DNA of 13,212 nt from Iamia sp052038315. GTDB taxonomy: Bacteria > Actinomycetota > Acidimicrobiia > Acidimicrobiales > Iamiaceae. Made by a program: the position numbers and the translations under genes. The stretch lies in the NCBI GenBank assembly GCA_052038315.1, contig JBQGCF010000151.1:1-13212 (forward strand). The letters run 5' to 3'. Position 1 is the stretch's first letter, and each line of letters begins with the position of its first letter. A model generated the notes under the pieces. The model was not told the origin of the DNA, did no database searches, and saw only the letters and a list, made by a program, of their open reading frames with translations. This document shows positions 12,803 through 13,212 of this stretch, in pieces.

Positions 12803-13212
12803 GTGCCTACGGACACATCGACCTTCACCATGGAGCTGATGTACCGGCGGAGCCTCGGACCGGTGGTCGGCGGCTTCCTCACCGGTCTCCGCGACCAACG
12901 CCTGCTCGCCAGCCGGACCACCGAGGGCCGGGTGATCTGCCCGGCCCTCGAGTACGACCCGGAGAGCGGGGAGGCCGTCGAGCCCGACCTGGTGGACGTC
13001 GGCCCGGCCGGCACCGTCACCGGCTGGACCTGGGTCGACGAGCCCCGCCGGAAGCACCCGCTCCAGCAGCCCTTCGCCTGGGCCCTGGTCCAGCTCGACG
13101 GGGCCGACACCTCGCTGCTCCACGTCCTCGCCGTCGACGGCCCGTCGGGGGTGCGGACCGGGATGCGGGTCGTGCCCCGCTGGGCCGAGGAGCGCACCGG
13201 CCACATCACCGA
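12803..13212 (+). CDS. DUF35 / OB-fold acyl-CoA-associated protein, N-terminal part (3' end outside window)
   Basis: The frame is open from GTG 12803 to the window edge, giving 136 residues with no stop. The N-terminal helix MELMYRRSLGPVVGGFLTGL (10-29) and the following RTTEGRVICPALEYDPESGE mark the DUF35 family. The OB-fold follows, with TVTGWTWVDEP, the typical HPLQQPFAWALVQLDGAD and the RTGMRV segment. Family members such as ChsH2 pair with MaoC-like hydratases, or with thiolases and lipid-transfer-type aldolases, in steroid side-chain degradation. The usual four-Cys zinc ribbon is reduced here to a single Cys, so metal binding is unlikely. It is divergent from the FadD19-like gene with a KstR-type operator 8 bases upstream. 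GTG 12803 is chosen because that spacing matches the other two controlled genes. ATG 12830 is an alternative. No Shine-Dalgarno is seen. Confidence 0.82.
   Translation, partial: MPTDTSTFTMELMYRRSLGPVVGGFLTGLRDQRLLASRTTEGRVICPALEYDPESGEAVEPDLVDVGPAGTVTGWTWVDEPRRKHPLQQPFAWALVQLDGADTSLLHVLAVDGPSGVRTGMRVVPRWAEERTGHIT

Noticed and set aside
12632..13204. - strand ORFs over the right end of the window (also 12754-13209)
   Set aside because: They cover the divergent promoter and the DUF35 gene antisense; no domain is recognisable in them.
1..13212. tRNA, rRNA, CRISPR array, insertion sequence or phage genes
   Set aside because: None was seen. Coding is nearly continuous and no long repeats, transposase motifs or cloverleaf-like segments were noticed.

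Overview
The window is very GC-rich DNA with near-total G/C at third codon positions. Genes are tightly packed and often overlap, and GTG starts are common. The gene content (several FadE-type acyl-CoA dehydrogenases, mycobacterial-style FadD synthetases, a KstR-like TetR regulator, a DUF35 protein) points to a high-GC actinobacterium. An Acidimicrobiia- or Mycobacteriales-like source is plausible, but the genus cannot be told from this window.

Layout. On the + strand (1-3627) lie three acyl-CoA dehydrogenase genes, the first cut by the window edge, followed by a TetR regulator that overlaps the third; they look like one operon. On the - strand a second block runs leftward from 12698 to 3615: FadD19-like acyl-CoA synthetase, nitronate monooxygenase-family flavoprotein, amidohydrolase, crotonase, DHA2-type MFS transporter, FadD4-like acyl-CoA synthetase and a PAS/GGDEF diguanylate cyclase. 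The first five genes overlap one another by 1 to 32 bases. The two blocks converge and overlap by 13 bases at 3615-3627. At the right end a divergent + strand gene, absent from simple ORF listings because it has no stop before the edge, encodes a DUF35/OB-fold protein.

Regulation. Four copies of a short inverted repeat, consensus AGAAC-NN-GTTCT, lie just upstream of three starts: two sites before the FadD4-like gene (6486-6499 and 6533-6546), one before the FadD19-like gene (12708-12721) and one before the DUF35 gene (12781-12794). The pattern fits TNNAACNNGTTNNA, the operator known for KstR, the TetR repressor of cholesterol catabolism in mycobacteria. The TetR encoded at 3016-3627 resembles KstR along its length, so it is the natural candidate to bind these sites. 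One operator is embedded in the last codons of the MFS gene and imposes A/T-ending codons there. The three controlled genes have no Shine-Dalgarno sequence and have -10-like hexamers 6-7 bases before the start codon, suggesting leaderless mRNAs.

Interpretation. Together the genes look like a KstR-type regulon for import, CoA activation and beta-oxidation-like breakdown of a lipid or steroid-like acid, with an atypical crotonase, a probably non-catalytic dehydrogenase subunit and a c-di-GMP synthase in the same transcription unit. The substrate cannot be determined from sequence alone.
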